64,000 nucleotides of DNA from Xiphydria camelus. Lineage: Eukaryota; Arthropoda; Insecta; Hymenoptera; Xiphydriidae. Shown here one piece after another: positions 1 to 11,457 of this stretch (the stretch's first letter is position 1; every line of letters begins with the position of its first letter). The stretch lies in assembly GCA_963678675.1 (NCBI GenBank), contig OY783197.1, forward strand, positions 29,199,470 to 29,263,469, in the 5' to 3' direction. A program made the translations under genes and the position numbers. Under the pieces are notes generated by a model. It worked only from the letters and a program-made list of their open reading frames with translations, ran no database searches and was not told the DNA's origin.

Positions 1-150
1 TGAAAATTAATACACCACAACGTTATAAAATTTATAAAGACACTTTTATAAGAAAATATATTAATTTTCATAATTACGTATGTATGTATTGGAGGAGAAA
101 AGCTTTATATAGAAGTACATTGAAAATATGTACACATTTTTTTACAGTGC
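1..150. mobile_element. MITE family D, copy 1 (cut by window edge)
   Basis: AT-rich segment sharing blocks with 18236-18433 and 38278-38438: a 'gaaaattaatacac' start, an 'aaagctttatata' block and a terminal 'ttttttacagtg'. The copy begins at or before base 1. No coding capacity is seen; it looks like a non-autonomous DNA transposon remnant. Confidence 0.6.
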
Positions 151-290
151 AGTTATTCCAACCGAAAATTATTCGGACCAGAAAGTGGTCAGTCTAACCA
201 AAAAAAAATGGAGGATCCATATTTCACCAAACAGTACGGTCATCGTCTCCAAGATTTTGGTCAGGTTGACCAAATTGGTTTTTTTCAGTG
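151..290. mobile_element. MITE family A, copy 1 (partial)
   Basis: Directly abuts the family D copy. It shares 'ggatccatatttcacc' and 'ccaaaatc'-type blocks, in inverted orientation, with family A copies at 23170-23352, 24464-24735 and 52325-52567. It ends in 'tttttttcagtg', the usual family end. Confidence 0.55.
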
Positions 291-2709
291 CGGTAGGCGT
301 TGCGCGCGAGCGATGATAAAATCCACAGCGAGGAAGAAAAGCAACGTTCGTTCGATTCCAACTTATTTTTCGCCAGCCGACGCGGCATTGGCTTCCGATA
401 CGAATTCGCTCCGCCCCCCGTTCTCTTTAAACGCCCGTAAAAAAAATACCGCGAAATCGTCCCGCTGAGCGCGTGACGAACGAGCAAAAATTTGTCGCGC
501 GATTCCGAAATCCCGCGGTCCCGAACTCGTTACGGGGAAACGGTATTCCCGATAACGTTCCGATCGGAAATTTCATAACGGAGGGGCGCGTCCCTTATCG
601 AATAGCTTTCAGACGCCGTTCGGATTGTAATATCGAACGAGCGGACGATCCTCGTTGGAAAATAATGTTTAACAACAAAGCCCCGCCGGGATATTCCCGC
701 CAAAGAACCCCCATCAACTATAAATTTCCGCGCGCGCGTGAACGACTGTCGCCGGGGAAAGGACGCGGGTGCGGGGTGAGCCGCTAACGCGCGCGCGAAC
801 GGCAGCTGTATTTGATAGCGCGAAATCAACGAAATCATCAGTCGACGCGACGCTCGCTCGAAGCGAACCCGAGCCGAGCTTATATCCGGACCATTACGAG
901 CCAAGTTCAGTTCGCCACTCTCCATTTTCCTCCCCCATCTGAATGAAACGATCAGTTCGCATCTTAATTGCGAGCACCATAATTCAACCCCTTTCTCCTA
1001 CGCGTCGCCAGCTGCGCGTTAAGTATAGGTGCGCGGTCTATTCCGCGTTGGAGAGACGCTATATCTCGATCGCGGAAACTGTAACAGCGCGCGGTACCAA
1101 CTTCGAACGCGAGCTTGGAAAACACCCGGTAGATCGAGCGACGACGTCCGCGCGCGCGCGCGCGCGCTACGCACCTAGCCGTGTACTCGACGAAAATAGA
1201 TCGATCGGTATCGACCCGGATAGTCGCGCGAGTCCGACACGACCCGGCATCGTCGGTGGCGATTCGCGACCGACGCGACTCCGACGATCGCGTGGAGAGG
1301 GCGTCGAGACGGTAGATCTTCTCGTTCACCAACTCACAGAACTCACCCAAAGAACGTAACCGACCACGCCCGTTGCGAGGGCTATCATCAATCCGTACAC
1401 AATTGGCAATGTTTCATTCTCCGCACTTTCGTTCTCGCCCATCTCGCGTTCTCGTCTCTTCCACTTCTTCTTCGTTCCCCTTCGCCACGAGTACGGAACA
1501 CGCACGGAGGCCGGCAGTCGCGATTTGCACGAACGAGAGTGTGTGTGACGTATCGCGCGCGCGCGCGCGCGCGGCCTTCGGCGCTACATAGTCGCGACGC
1601 CGACGACGCGCGTTTGTTTATAGCTACTGGGTAGAGGCTCTGAGAGGGTATGCTACGCTCCTGTGTCCGGTATCAGAGGTGTGCGAGCGGTGGCAGCGCG
1701 TACGGTGGACACGCGCGTGAGCGTCTCTGCCCTGTTACGAGATAAACCGCGCCAGCTTCCGCGTACGATCCTCTATACGGCGTGCCGCGCGACCGGACCT
1801 GCTCGACCGTCGCGTCGACGGCTGGCAAGTTACACTTTTTCTCGAGTCGACTCTTTCTTATTTCGAAAGCGTGTACCAACGACTCAAACTTTAGCGTGCA
1901 CTTACAATTAGAAGTAATAACGCGAGTCGATGCCGCTGGAACATTGGCCGAACCGCCTTCCGAAAGACAGGCGGAGCAGTGGGGGGTCTGACCACGTCTG
2001 GCCTCTTACTACTGCTTACTACGTATTACCTATGTATATACCGCCAACTGCGGAGTACCCCGCGGAAACGCGTTTCTCGCGCGCGAGCGAAAGCAGACGT
2101 CGTTGCGCCGCGCCGCCGCTCTTCCGCAATCTCTCGCCGAGAGCATACAGACGCTTCCGATATTCCGCAGGACGGAGCAACGCTCGCGCGCATAAAATGC
2201 AATTTGGCGAGTGTCAGGCGAACGCGAGCGGCCACCGCCCCGCTTCCCTCGCGCACGCCACGAACGGCCGCGTTGCGAAATATAATTGGATTTATCGATC
2301 GGTTTTCGGATTGCCATTTCCTCGGACCCATCCTCTCCGCGCGTCCGAAGCGAACCGGCGACCGGACCGCGCGCGGTAACTACCGTCTTTGTAAGTGTCG
2401 CGCGCTACGACGGGCCGGTTAATGACGAGAGCTTCGTATGGACGCACCGCGGTGCGATTAACGCGCGCGTCAGCCTATCGGTGAGGAGAATATACGCGAA
2501 ACGACCGTTGTAACGATGGTGCGGCGCGCGTTCGCCGCGCCGAGCCCCCGGGAATGTTCGACGGAATTTCAGGGTTGCCTCTTCGCGGTATCAGGGGAGA
2601 TCAAAGAGAGCAAAAAAAGAGAATTCTCTCGCTTCCGCATGGAACACGTATGTATGTACCTATGTATGTGTTCCCTACAAAACCACTTCGAAACAGGATA
2701 TTATCTTCA
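291..2709. other. GC-rich gene-free spacer
   Basis: Several open frames of 60-150 codons occur on both strands, but they are rich in Arg/Ala/Ser, overlap in many frames and have no recognisable domain or paired splice sites. Pure (CG)n runs lie at 1149-1167 and 1554-1573. An unrecognised 5' UTR exon or promoter cannot be excluded. Confidence 0.5.
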
Positions 2710-2975
2710 CTGTACCGAGAAAACAGGGGTTTGTCAATAGTTAATAAATGTAATTTCGGATACGGCGAAATAAATATTTCGTTAGAGCGAGGAAATATAT
2801 GTTAATTATTTGAATCATTATGTCGCTCAAATGATTGCCTCTGAGGATCAAATTATGTCAAGTACCTAAATGTCGTAATAGTTAACGAATATTTACTTGC
2901 TCTAATAAAATGTTTATTTTGCCATGTTCGAACAAACATCTATTAACTATAAATAAGTTTTATTCTATGAAAAAT
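2710..2975. mobile_element. MITE family B, copy 1
   Basis: Imperfect palindrome with arms of about 75 bases. The left arm reads 'ttaataaatgtaatttcgg' and the right arm is its diverged complement ending in 'tattaactataaataag'. It shares these blocks with 16884-17042, 25928-26154, 30434-30672 and part of 52575-52706. Confidence 0.65.
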
Positions 2976-4275
2976 AATTTGCCGATCAAAATAATCGTCG
3001 ACACGAATAGTGCGAAAATCATTTGTTTAAGACTAGTGTATGTTCACTGAATTAAAAGAATCTACAACTTGATTCGAATAACATGTGTTACATTCAACAA
3101 CAATCTGTCAGACTTAAATAAATATATTCTTGGTACTATTGATGTCGATGGTTACTTGGGTTGACAAGTTATTTTTCTCTGTGTGTTTAAATTTTTAGGC
3201 CCAATATGAGTTGTCGGGAGTTCTCTTACGAAATGGATTTCGAATTAATTATTATCTTCGATATATAACTTCTTAGGAAGGGAAAAAGAGGGCTCATCTC
3301 CCTCCTAAATTAAAAAGAAAAACGATAATTACTGACGCATGTCGCTTTAATTTTATAACTAAATCGTACAATTCTATCATTTTAATCCGTGTCAGCGTCT
3401 ACGTAGAAGCAGCATTTTCACTGCGAGTTATCGAGAAACGCGAAAGAAAAACAGTACGTTGATCTCCAAGCGCGTTGACGTGTTCCGATCATTCTTCCTC
3501 CACCACTTTATCACTCAGTTTTGCCACTGGATGGTAATTGGACGTTTGCGATAGCGCGGGAAACGGGGCTCGAGGCTATCGAAAATTTCCGCATCTCATG
3601 CGGAACAGAAATCTCTCTCTCTCATCACTATATCTCTCTCATCGTCGGTCACACATTAGAGTTATCTCCTCTCGACAAGCCGACGCGTCTGACAATTTAC
3701 CGACCAACGCTACTCGAGAGATTTCTGCATTACCGAGATATCCGCGACGCGTAAACTTGCCGACCGTTGAGGAAAATGAGGAAAACGTCGATTCTCTCGG
3801 CTCGCTCTCCCTCTCGCGCCAGTCTCCCACGTGCGCGATGAGAGTCGCTGTTGGTAAGTTATCGGCGTCGATCCGCGCGAACATTCGAAAACCCGTTCGC
3901 GGCTCTTCCGCTCGAATGCGGCGGCTCCAAAGACGACTCCGAGCGAAGGAGACCGCGAAGACGGGCGTTTGACCCGGTGAATGGCGTCGAGCAGGTTTTT
4001 CCAACGCGATTTATTCATTCCGCGAGCGCGAACTTCCATACGCGACGGTCGCAACCTTCTTGCCGCGAGAGCGAGAGCGTGGTATCTGCTATCCTCGGGG
4101 CACCTACTACGTGTACTGACTCAGCTCTCGCCGTTCTACTAATTTGGAAACTAGGAAAAGAACTCGCATCGCTTCCCTCTTCTCACGGATCTTTGAGTCG
4201 CCTCGCACTCGTACCTCCTTTATCGTTTTTTCTCGCTAGTACGCGTCTAAATATACTGAAAAAAATGGCTTCATT
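2976..4275. other. Spacer, AT-rich then GC-rich
   Basis: About 2976-3450 is AT-rich with nothing recognisable. From 3450 to 4275 composition becomes GC-rich and overlapping open frames appear on both strands (up to 160 codons). None has splice sites or a domain that I can support. Confidence 0.4.
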
Positions 4276-4366
4276 TTCAACCATCGATGAGATCGAATAC
4301 GGCGAACCTCAAATTGAAATAATTACACCATGAGGCTCGCCGCATTCAACCTCACCGATGGTTGAA
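4276..4366. repeat. Short hairpin, 36-bp arms
   Basis: The arms at 4276-4311 and 4331-4366 are near-perfect reverse complements (left starts 'ttcaaccatcgatgag', right ends 'ctcaccgatggttgaa') around a 19-base AT-rich loop. It could be a very small MITE or a local fold-back. Confidence 0.7.
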
Positions 4367-4790
4367 TAAAGCAAATTTGTTTATTATAGTATACGTCCAT
4401 CGGACGGATAAGTTCGACTGAGAGAAAATGTAGTAGATTTGATTAAATCGACGATTACAGGTGGAGGAATGCAGATCTAGTTACTTGAACTAATAATTGA
4501 CTACTTGAATGGACTACAGCCTTCTTCCTTCAAATAGCCGTTAATCGCTATAACCAAATTTATTGGTTGAAGCAAATCATGCTGCATTTTTTCCACCCAT
4601 AAACGCCGATATAATTGAAAATGCCATTTTTTTCTCAGTATACTTCCCGTTTTGCCCGATATCAATCACTTTTTTTCCCCAGTCATGCCTCCGATAGCGA
4701 GACGACAAGTCGAATTATAATCGAGGAAACGAACGATCGAACAAATCGAGACATTTACTTCCACCCCGGTAAAATCCGCTCATCAACTGT

Positions 4791-5004
4791 GGGTAGAGTG
4801 AGGCTGAAAATGCCGGAGGTGAAAAATGCCATTTGATAGATTTTCTTAAATAAACCGTTTCGTTCATTCGCAATCAGCGTTCTCCAGCAGCTGTCGCATA
4901 CGGAGACTATTTCTACGTTGCGCAATTACCAAATAGTCATTTATTTTTCAAAACCAGCCGAATGGTACTTTTTACCCCTCGACACTTTTAGCCCCACTCT
5001 ACCC
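4791..5004. mobile_element. Small element with GGGTAGAGTG inverted ends
   Basis: It begins with 'gggtagagtgaggct' and ends with 'agccccactctaccc'. The inverted similarity continues inward for roughly 30 bases with mismatches. The interior is non-coding. The size and ends fit a non-autonomous DNA transposon; no clear target duplication was identified. Confidence 0.6.
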
Positions 5005-5476
5005 TCCATATCGATATGAGCAGTCGTAGCACACGCCCCGATGTACGGTAAAGTCACAACGACGGAGAGCGAACGATAATGAAACGAGGAAAGAACTTGT
5101 ATGAGGCGATTCGTGCGACGAGTTCACCGCGATCCATGCAGTTCGCGTACGCTCGCAGGTGGTGGTAGAAGCCGTTGCGCGTTCTCTCACATACAAAAGC
5201 GCCGGTGAAACCACGAGCCAAGTGGAACCTCTACCCCCTCGCCGAGCCACATACGCCGAGTACAGAGGCCGGAGAGACTCGGGGTACGCGGTGCGCATAA
5301 GTATAACCGGCCAGAGAGAGGCGCGTACGCCACGAAGCGAGGGACGGGCGGAAAGGGAGGAGGACGCGCACACGCGAAACACAGAGAGTCCTCATCTTCG
5401 CCGAGAGGCGGAAGTACAATTGGGATTCGCGCGCGAGGGAGAATCGGACGCCGGGAAGGTCTCGAAGATTGCTTAC

Positions 5477-6002
5477 CGCTGAAGTGGTCGTCAGCACACC
5501 GGGCACCTTGGTTACCCTTCCTCCTCTGAATCCTCCGAGACCGGCGAGCCCGCCTAAGCAGTGCCGGTCGCAATCGGGATCGCCGTCCTCGCAAGTGGGA
5601 CAAGCCACGGTATAAGCGAGGCCGTTGCCGCTCCTGCCACTACCGTCGGCACCACCACCACCACCACCACCACCACCATCACCACCACCGTCATCATCGC
5701 CACCGCCACCTCGTTCCCTCAGGACGTGATTGCTGCTGGTATTGGTCGTGTAGCCTTGGTCGGAGCTCGCGTTGGAGTTGGGCCGCGAGTCGTCGGAGCT
5801 GTCGAAGGGTTTGACATTTCCGCGTCGATGTACGATGCCGACGGGCTCCCAAATCTCGCTGGTCGACGAGGCGTAAAAGTTGTTCTCCTTCGTCTCCCGA
5901 CTGCGCTCGTCGACGACTCTGCCGCCGCAGGCCACGGTGACTTCTTCCTTCGTCACCACCGACGACTTGACGGTCATGGACGTTTCCAGTCTGACGGGCG
6001 CC
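5477..6002 (-). CDS. Coding exon, unrecognised gene, continues off left edge
   Basis: This minus-strand exon has an acceptor (ttcgaag) just above 6002 and a strong donor (gcg|gtaagc) at 5476. It holds 175 codons plus one base that completes the Arg codon begun in the exon at 6172-6404, so the two join in frame. The encoded stretch starts near RAPVRLETS. It contains a charged segment with the motif WEPVGIV, a Ser/Asn/Asp-rich segment, a Gly/Asp run of about 23 residues (the plus strand shows CCACCA repeats at about 5650-5690) and a Cys-rich patch (CPTCEDGDPDCDRHC, four Cys) that might bind metal. It ends in phase 0. I do not recognise the family; the next exon was not found between 1 and 5470. 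Confidence 0.7.
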
Positions 6003-6019
6003 CTTCGAACGATGCAGGG

Positions 6020-6182
6020 GGGATTTTGAGGTAGCGATAAGAGGAAGCGCCACGCGAATGCTTCACGATGCCGGGGGTCAACGTCGGACGGAAGAGTGAT
6101 ATACGCGCGACGCGACGGCGCGGGGAAAAACGATCGGAGAAAGGTGGCGGGAAGCTAAAGAGTATCGCTACCTCAAAATCCC
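6020..6182. repeat. 20-bp perfect inverted repeat spanning a 5' splice site
   Basis: Bases 6020-6039 (gggattttgaggtagcgata) are the exact reverse complement of 6163-6182. On the minus-strand transcript the 5' arm is the last 11 bases of the exon at 6172-6404 plus the first 9 bases of the intron 6003-6171. The 3' arm ends about 15 bases before the acceptor AG. A folded pre-mRNA would pair the 5' splice site completely and bring both splice sites together. Confidence 0.85.
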
Positions 6183-6404
6183 GGCCCTGACGAGCAGCTG
6201 ATTGAGCAGATCGCACGGCGGCACTTGACCGGTGATCATGGCTTCGCGTATGGCCAAGCCGTCGGGCCCCTCCAGTGCGACAGGCACTCCGTTTATCAGC
6301 AGCACCTCCTCCTCGCGTACGCAGGACTTCTTCTCGCAGTCGACCACCTTCACGCCGGGGCCGAGGATCGATTCCACCGTCGACTGGATCTCGCGGTCGT
6401 CCAT
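6172..6404 (-). CDS. Coding exon, unrecognised gene (possible start exon)
   Basis: From an ATG at 6402-6404 the exon encodes 77 residues (MDDREIQSTVESI... to ...LLVRAGIL). It ends in phase 2 at a weak donor, AG|gtagcg, and joins in frame to 5477-6002. The protein segment is well ordered rather than low-complexity: acidic N-terminus, a Cys pair in VDCEKKSC, then an amphipathic C-terminal half. The frame stays open upstream to a stop near 6560 without another ATG. Either this is the first coding exon or an acceptor lies between 6405 and 6560; one phase-0 candidate is aag|gatagc just above the ATG. It may be the 3' continuation of the gene whose last clear exon is 25610-25660, but that link is inference. 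Confidence 0.65.
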
Positions 6405-7137
6405 GGCGATGAGCTCGCGCGCAGCGCTATCCTTCGCCGCCGATCTATCGGCGCTCGCAATCCCCGATCGATCGCCAGGATAACCACCGCGTTTCCCGAG
6501 ATTGCACCTCGTGCGCGCGGCCGAAAGGATCGTCCCTCCGCGCGGAGCGAAGCGCGCCTCCTAGGGTCGCCTCCGTCGAGCGATCCGTTCTGTGCGCGCG
6601 GGAGCCGCGCACCGCTGCACTCGCGATAGCGCGGAGGTAAATATTTGCTCCCCGTGCACCGCGCGAGTCTCGTCGCGCTGGGCCGCGCTATCCCCTCGAG
6701 CTACCAAAGCAAACAGGGACTAAATTCATTGCGCTGTTCTCTGTCGCGCTCCGAGCGCGCCGATGGGAGGCGGAAACGCGAAGGAGTTTTCTTTCGCGCG
6801 CGGAATTTCGGTCGCGGAAAGCCAGTGACGATCGCGGTCTCGGCCGCGCGTCGACGAGAAAGTAGCCGGGAATGAAGAGCGATTCGCGGAAGCGTCCGAG
6901 AAGTGCCCAATTAATTTCGCCGCCCAATTAAGAGCGCGAGTAGAGGGACAGGTCCGGCGGGCGGACGAACCCGCGCGTCGCGCGGATTTCTCTATTATGC
7001 GTGAACCAGTGCGGCGCGGAGAAAGCCGAGCGATAAAAAGGTGCGAGACCCTCGTCGAGACTCGATCGCCGCCGCGCGATATCCGCGAGCGTAACGCGCG
7101 TATTCCGTTATCGCGCGAGGAAGACAATTCCGGGGAC
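6405..7137. other. GC-rich spacer upstream of minus-strand exon
   Basis: Very CpG-rich sequence with several short overlapping open frames and no supported exon. If 6172-6404 is a first coding exon, this would hold its promoter and 5' UTR; the sequence shows no TATA-type signal that decides this. Confidence 0.35.
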
Positions 7138-7485
7138 AATTCGATTTTTGAACAACTTCTTTTTTATCGCAGATTCGAAAAATTTGGGCAAAATTATCTA
7201 CCCCGTGTTTCTTCATCTTTCATCTTCGGCCTTATCTGAACTGGAAAACGACATTTTGAATTTGCAGCTGGCCCCGTGAGTCTATCTCTCTCGCACTCGC
7301 AACTTGGCATAAGTGCGTCTCTCTGGCGTTTCAATGACGTCACGATATTGCAAAGAGAAACGCATTTATAACTCTGCGAATAATTATTTTTTCGGATATC
7401 TTCTTCTTCGTGTGATATCGAATATGTAAGCAGATTACAAATTGAATTTAAAAATACGACTATTTTTTTATTCAAAGACCGAATT
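7138..7485. mobile_element. MITE family G, copy 1 (uninterrupted)
   Basis: It begins 'aattcgatttttg' and ends 'caaagaccgaatt', short inverted ends. The interior matches 43976-44552 closely along its whole length, with shared blocks such as 'tttttatcgcaga', 'aaacgacattttgaa' and 'acgcatttataactc'. A diverged reverse copy lies near 19834-20062. Non-coding. Confidence 0.75.
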
Positions 7486-8547
7486 GCGACGAATGTCTTA
7501 TTATTATAGAGAGCCGCTCGCGCGCGCGCGCGCGCGCGATGTAGAGACCGAGACACGAGAAGGAGTTCGTTATCTCGCAACAGCTGTCGAAATTCGCCTC
7601 AGCGCAATTCCAGCACACGAAGCGCGACGCGACTGCTCTCTCTCTCTCTCTCTCCTCCTCCTCCTCAAAGCCTACAGCGCCTGCACTTCCGCTTCCCGAT
7701 ACTCGCGAGCGACCATCGCTAGCGCGGAACCGCGCGACGGCGGCGTCTCGCGAAAATCGATACCCGCGCGCGCGGCCGCGGAGAGTCGCGCTCGACCGCA
7801 CGACTACAGTGCAAACGACTTTCATTCATTTCGCCCCCTCCCCCTCTCGGCGGATCGGAATGAAACTACCGAATTCGTCGAGCGAAACTCCCCCGCGGAG
7901 TATCGTTGCCGCGACAACGACAGCACGCGCGCGCGGGGGGGGGGGGTTCGACCAAAGGGGGATTTCGAGGGAGACGCGATCGGATGCGCGACTCGTTCGA
8001 ATACAATGGGGGTAGCAAGGGGAACGCGCGAGAGGTCGACGACCCGGGTGACGACGAAAGTTCGGATGGCCCGATCGATGAAGAATTCGGACGGTGCGTG
8101 GCGGGCATCGCGCGCACGCATCCTCGTGCATCGGGGGTTCCCCTTCGTGGCTCGCTCCCGCGACGATATCGCTTTGAGAGTAGATGAAAGTCGATGTGCA
8201 AAATTATCGATTACCGCGAAAAAAGGAAGTGACTTTATCGACCGAGGAAATCAATCTACGAACCGATCTTCTGATCGGGTATGCAGCCGAACCTCGATTA
8301 TCCGAATTAGAAATTTTTTTTAATCGCAACACGAAGTACAAGCACGATGTCTTTTTTTTTAAACATCCAGTATGGCTGATTCTACAGAAACGGAGTTGTA
8401 CTATGATTTTTTCAGATGTCTCCAAAAGATATTAGTTTATCTATAATTGTTATGTACTACAGTGTACATACAGCGCATGTTGAAATATTTTCGGCATGCG
8501 GCGCAACATAAAATTCATGCTCTCTCTCTCTCAGTTATTCAGTTCCG
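7486..8547. other. GC-rich spacer with (CG)n and (TC)n
   Basis: It contains a (CG)n run at 7517-7538, CT repeats near 7636-7662 and a 10-base G run near 7937. Long open frames here (up to 293 codons) run through these simple repeats and overlap in several frames, so I do not call them genes. Confidence 0.45.
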
Positions 8548-8826
8548 TCCAGAGAAAAAATGGTTTTCCTGGAAATGTCTTGCCATCACGACAAATATAT
8601 TATAACTGTAGCACAGCAAAAGATACGTCCAATAATAGTATGGATATTTGTTTGTTAGGATAGCAAACATTTTGACCGAAAAAAATTTCACTGTGATTAT
8701 AGTATTACATGAGCTATTATCGAACGTGTCCTTTGCCGCCACAGATAATATTTCTATCACGATAGCAAAAAAAGTCCCCAGTCGAACCCAATTTTTCTAA
8801 GACTTGAACATTATTTTTTTTCCGTG
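8548..8826. mobile_element. MITE family F, copy 1
   Basis: Palindromic element whose left 'gagaaaaaatggttttcc' mirrors the right 'cattattttttttccgtg'. Internal inverted blocks 'gcaaaagatac' and 'cctttgccgccacaga' recur in 22157-22432. Non-coding. Confidence 0.65.
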
Positions 8827-9846
8827 CAAGTTGCAAAATGCTTGTTCGATAATCGAGGTTCGACCGTTGTTCCCTTTGTGCGCGGGGTCTATACGCAAAA
8901 TTCGAGAGATGCGATCTACTATAGGGGTAGGTATACAGAAATCCGGCGTAAAACGCGTGAAAGTGACGCGGTTGTATAAGTGCTGATAACAGAAACGGCC
9001 GAGCGCGTTACTCGAGCGGAGAAAGCCCGCGCCGCCGCGGCGGCGGACGGAAGGAGGCCTCTACTCTGCGGTTTCCGTGTCACTGCTGTCACCCGTGTGC
9101 GCGCAGCGCACGGAGACCGGTCCGCCGGACGGGGGGGTTCGCAGGACGCGATTCGAACCTCTCTCTCGCGTCCATTTGTGCCTACTTCGCTTTCTCTCCG
9201 ACCGCGATTCGTTACGCGCTGCGTCCGGCCGTGTTTCACCGTTTATGTACCACCGAAGCGTGTTGAACGTCCGTCTACAAGATCCCGCCGTCAAGAGCCG
9301 TGGCGTGACAATTGCGCTCGTTGATTATCCTTCTATCGGGCGGGCGGTCGAACCGAGTGGTCGAATACTCGCGTGGGTGGTGGTAGCGAGAGCGCGACCG
9401 ATCCACGAAAAACCGTCACGGGTTACGGGGAGGGTAAAGGGGGCAACGATATACGAGCAGACCCGAGAGGGCGAAAAGAAAACATTCATCTCTATAAACC
9501 ACGTGCGTGCCGGAACGAACAACGCCGGCCCGACCGACGCGACGTTTCGTTCGTGACTCACAGACGGCTCGCGCGCGAGCTCCTATTCGTAACGTAATAC
9601 ATATCGTAGCTCATACGCGCGCCGAGCCGTGTCACCGTCGAGCGATTCGCCTACCGTCGTCGCGTCGCGCCGTTTGATTATTTTCCTGGTACACGCGGAG
9701 CGATAAGTGGTAGCCGAACTATTATATTTTTCCCCCTACGGGGTCTCGAAGACTTTCGAACTCGTTATATCATTGACCCCGATACGGAATCGTCGATCGT
9801 CGGATGGAGCCGTGCAAATTCTCTATTTCGATCAACCTCCCCGTTA
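8827..9846. other. GC-rich spacer, no gene seen
   Basis: Overlapping short frames only. A tRNA B-box-like 'ggttcgaatc' occurs on the minus strand near 9150 but has no clover-leaf around it. Confidence 0.4.
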
Positions 9847-10333
9847 GGGTGTCCAGCGATCATGGAAATCATGGAGAAATTATCGTATTTTCTTTGCATA
9901 TGAGAGAAATGTCGTGGAAAATATAATGAGAAATACTCCCGGTATTATTGAAACCAACATTTATTTCTACGCGGAGATTAGGAATTAGTTGTGATCTACT
10001 AAAAATGACTTGCGGGGTTGCAAGTATTTATCAATTTACATCAATCAGATCTTTTTTTTTCACATTAATTATAATAGATATTTTTTCCTTCCAATCACAT
10101 ATTATTTCATACGATTGCTGGGAAGAGATATCTGATCGATGCATTAAAAAGTATTTAAATTGATAATTACTTGCGACCCCGCGAGTAATTTTCAACAGAT
10201 CCGACCAATTCTTTTTCTCTGTGCACTTGAGCCAAAAATTCTGCACAAACATTTGAAAAGTCATAGGTGCGATCGTGGAAAAATACAAAAATCTCTACAA
10301 GACATTTATTATCTCTAATCGCTAGACACCTTG
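9847..10333. mobile_element. 487-bp fold-back element
   Basis: The outer ends 'gggtgtccagcgat' and 'atcgctagacacc' are inverted. An inner, better conserved pair lies at about 9990-10037 and 10155-10203 (left 'cttgcggggttgcaag', right 'cttgcgaccccgcgag'). The arms are about 200 bases with indels around a 110-base AT-rich centre. No coding frame; a non-autonomous fold-back transposon is the best reading. Confidence 0.6.
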
Positions 10334-11013
10334 TTCGTTTTACCTCCATCGTACGCATCATCTTTATCTATGCGTCATCATATATCGTCCCCATTGAACG
10401 GTCTATAGTCGCTGCGCGCGATACATCGCGGAAGAGGGCGTCTGCGGTGGCTATCGAGTGGCGGCGTGTATCTATACTGCTACGCATGTACGCGTACGCA
10501 TATAAAGAGTGCTCTCGTTCACGCATAGCCACGATTCCTGCCGAGGAGGGTCCGTGAAGAACCCTCGGTCTTATCCACCCTCGGCGAAGAGGAAGAGAAA
10601 GCCGCGCCGCCGAGGGGTTGCCCTTACGTAGACTGCATATACGTATATATGGGCGTAAGGACTAATAAAAGCCATCCACTGCGCTCGCAAAGCGCACGAA
10701 TCGCCCCTTGGGGAGGGAGAAATGACGAAGACGCGCGAGACGAGGCGCTTCGTTCCGCGGCGTGAAATAATAACGAGGCACGTGGTCGCTTCGGAAATAC
10801 CCCTCGACATTTTCAAGATAATTGAAATTTAGAACCCAGAGAATGATTTTATGGGGGGTGATGATGTCATTTTCTCCCACGAAAAAAAAAAAAGCGAAAA
10901 TCGAAATTTTTGGAATCGAACTCTCGACCGTCCTGTCCTTGTTCGATGTATTTTTTCATGCCGCTTACGAAAATCACGGATTTATTCGGAAAGTGTCAAA
11001 GGAATGCCGAGAT

Positions 11014-11335
11014 TATTGGTATTAGCAAAAATCAGCTCAGTAGATTTATTAAATAATCTGATACGGCGAACCGATGATCTCACAAGGGAACTATTCATAA
11101 GAAAGCAGCACGTAGGGTCCGCTCTCAAATATCGTATATGTTTATATGAAACGATAGGGAGAGAGAAAGAACTAAGGACCAAGTGCATTAGAAGTTTTTC
11201 TTTGTGCGTCAGTCTCTCGGAGCTCTCCTAAGAGTGAGGACATAAGTCGAATTGGCTTAATAAATATCACTTCCACTCAGTTACGTTTTGTTAATTAATT
11301 CACTCCAAATCACCTTGCTTCCATCAATTCCTACG
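11014..11335 (+). repeat. 5' LTR of copia element (322 bp)
   Basis: It matches 15863-16203 base for base except for one 19-bp unit. It begins TATTGG and ends CCTACG instead of the usual TG...CA. An AATAAA polyadenylation signal is at 11259-11264 in a position suited to R/U5. TATA-like AT-rich sequence near 11130-11150 might serve the U3 promoter (inference). Confidence 0.95.
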
Positions 11336-11349
11336 GGTTATGGGCCCAG
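11335..11349 (+). promoter_or_regulatory. Primer binding site, initiator tRNA-Met anticodon arm
   Basis: GGGTTATGGGCCCAG is the exact complement of the anticodon stem-loop of eukaryotic initiator tRNA-Met (CTGGGCCCATAACCC). Copia-type elements are known to prime with a 5' half of this tRNA rather than its 3' end, and the position directly after the LTR agrees. Confidence 0.9.
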
Positions 11350-11457
11350 ACATAGATTGGAGTGATTAAATAAAATATATAAAAACTCGTTATTGACACT
11401 GTAAGTGCAATTGTGAATAGTGTTTCTTTAAAAAAAAAAAAAAAAAAATCAGTGACA

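Noticed and set aside
7442..8323. 293-codon plus-strand frame
   Set aside because: Runs through a family G element, a (CG)n run and a (TC)n run; repeat and composition artefact.
9130..9170. tRNA-like B box on the minus strand (ggttcgaatc)
   Set aside because: No A box, acceptor stem or anticodon arm at the right distances.
11413..11457. Extension of the copia frame to a GTG at 11413
   Set aside because: The added residues are mostly Lys from the A run; eukaryotic initiation at the first ATG (11458) gives a normal Gag start.
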